NCBI GenBank assembly: GCA_025350445.1
Contig: JANXXV010000415.1
Coordinates: 1-6,036 of the forward strand
Reading direction: 5' to 3'
DNA from: Bryobacteraceae bacterium
GTDB taxonomy: Bacteria > Acidobacteriota > Terriglobia > Bryobacterales > Bryobacteraceae
DNA: 6,036 nucleotides
In this document: piece after piece, positions 5,682 to 6,036 of the stretch
Numbering within the stretch: the first letter of the stretch is position 1
How the letters are laid out: every line of letters starts with the position of its first letter
Made by a program: the position numbers and the translations under genes
The notes under the pieces: model-generated
The model's input: only the letters and a program-made list of their open reading frames with translations
Told to the model about the DNA's origin: nothing
The model's database searches: none

Positions 5682-6036
5682 ATGCATATTAAAAAACAAA
5701 GGTTGTTAACTCCAGGCCCAACCCCTCTGTTGCCAAAGGCGTTGCAAGCCATGATGGGTTCCGACATCCATCATCGCACTGAAGATTTCCGGAATCTCTA
5801 CCGCACCGTTCTCGCCGACCTCAAGGCAGTAATGGGCACCCAGAATGACGTGCTCTGCCTCGTGGCCTCCGGCACCGGCGCGATGGAAGCCTCAATCGCC
5901 AATCTATTCTCCGCCGGCGACAAGGTCCTGGTCTGTTCGGCCGGAAAGTTCGGTGAGCGCTGGGCCGAAATCACCAAGGCCTTCGGACTCGATACCACCG
6001 TTTTGAAAGTGGAATACGGCAGCTCTGTCAGGGCCG
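5682..6036 (+). CDS. Class V (PLP-dependent) aminotransferase, alanine-glyoxylate/serine-pyruvate type, N-terminal part
   Basis: An open frame of 118 codons from the ATG at 5682 to the right edge, without a stop, encoding the N-terminal third of a fold-type I PLP enzyme. It begins MHIKKQRLLTPGPTPLLPKA; the TPGPTP loop near residues 10-15 is the signature opening of the alanine-glyoxylate / serine-pyruvate / phosphoserine-like class V group. Next come a substrate-loop HHRTEDF (32-38) and the cofactor phosphate-binding stretch SGTGAMEAS (about 69-77), followed by AGDKVLVCSAGKFGERW. The PLP-binding lysine lies beyond the window. Likely role: transamination between amino acids and 2-oxo acids in serine, glycine or glyoxylate metabolism; homologues have also been annotated as a soluble hydrogenase small subunit, so the substrate is open. 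An AAAGG (5664-5668) lies 13 bases before the ATG, a long spacing, but no other in-frame start codon lies nearby upstream. It is divergent from yqeY. Confidence 0.92.
   Translation, partial: MHIKKQRLLTPGPTPLLPKALQAMMGSDIHHRTEDFRNLYRTVLADLKAVMGTQNDVLCLVASGTGAMEASIANLFSAGDKVLVCSAGKFGERWAEITKAFGLDTTVLKVEYGSSVRA
5686..5714 (-). promoter_or_regulatory. Candidate promoter for yqeY, inside the 5' end of the aminotransferase gene
   Basis: Minus-strand TAATAT (5686-5691) is spaced 17 bases from TGGAGT (5709-5714). The -10 matches the sigma-70 consensus at four of six positions and the -35 at three of six. It lies in a conspicuously AT-rich patch (about 5682-5710) in otherwise GC-rich DNA. Initiation would fall near 5679, giving a leader of about 30 bases that includes the AGGA. 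A promoter must lie hereabouts because the intergenic gap is only 33 bp, but this exact pair is a weak match. Confidence 0.35.

Overview
The window looks like a chromosomal segment of an acidobacterium, plausibly of the Solibacter/Bryobacter type. This rests on gene content: a very large Oar-like TonB-dependent receptor with an N-terminal carboxypeptidase-regulatory-like domain, a relic of a second such receptor, and a small protein of a family I remember as common in Acidobacteria and Planctomycetes. The DNA is moderately GC-rich, and codon third positions are often G or C. The assignment is inference; there is no rRNA or other marker gene.

Layout, left to right. Positions 1-505 (minus strand) hold a broken paralogue of the main receptor. 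A carboxypeptidase-regulatory-like fragment is fused directly to the middle of the beta-barrel, and the frame is then broken by a 14-bp tandem duplication. The relic continues past the left edge. Positions 506-661 hold no gene but carry a hairpin that probably terminates the next gene. Positions 662-4222 (minus) are the intact 1186-residue outer-membrane receptor. Positions 4237-4580 are a non-coding divergent spacer whose right third is strikingly rich in C and poor in G. Positions 4581-5195 (plus) encode a 204-residue protein of unknown function. It converges, with only six bases between stop codons, on a YqeY-family protein (5202-5648, minus). YqeY is divergent from a class V aminotransferase that starts at 5682 (plus) and runs off the right edge.

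The genes do not form an obvious pathway. The receptor is a surface protein, probably for uptake or binding of a polymeric or complexed nutrient. YqeY is probably linked to tRNA or translation. The aminotransferase probably belongs to serine/glyoxylate metabolism. Every neighbouring pair of intact genes is either convergent or divergent, so each appears to be its own transcription unit.

I see no CRISPR array, transposase, tRNA, rRNA, phage gene, defence system or retroelement. The most informative signals are the layered damage in the receptor relic, the C-rich leader before the unknown gene, and the very tight divergent start region at 5649-5681. I do not see strong evidence for a new multi-gene system.
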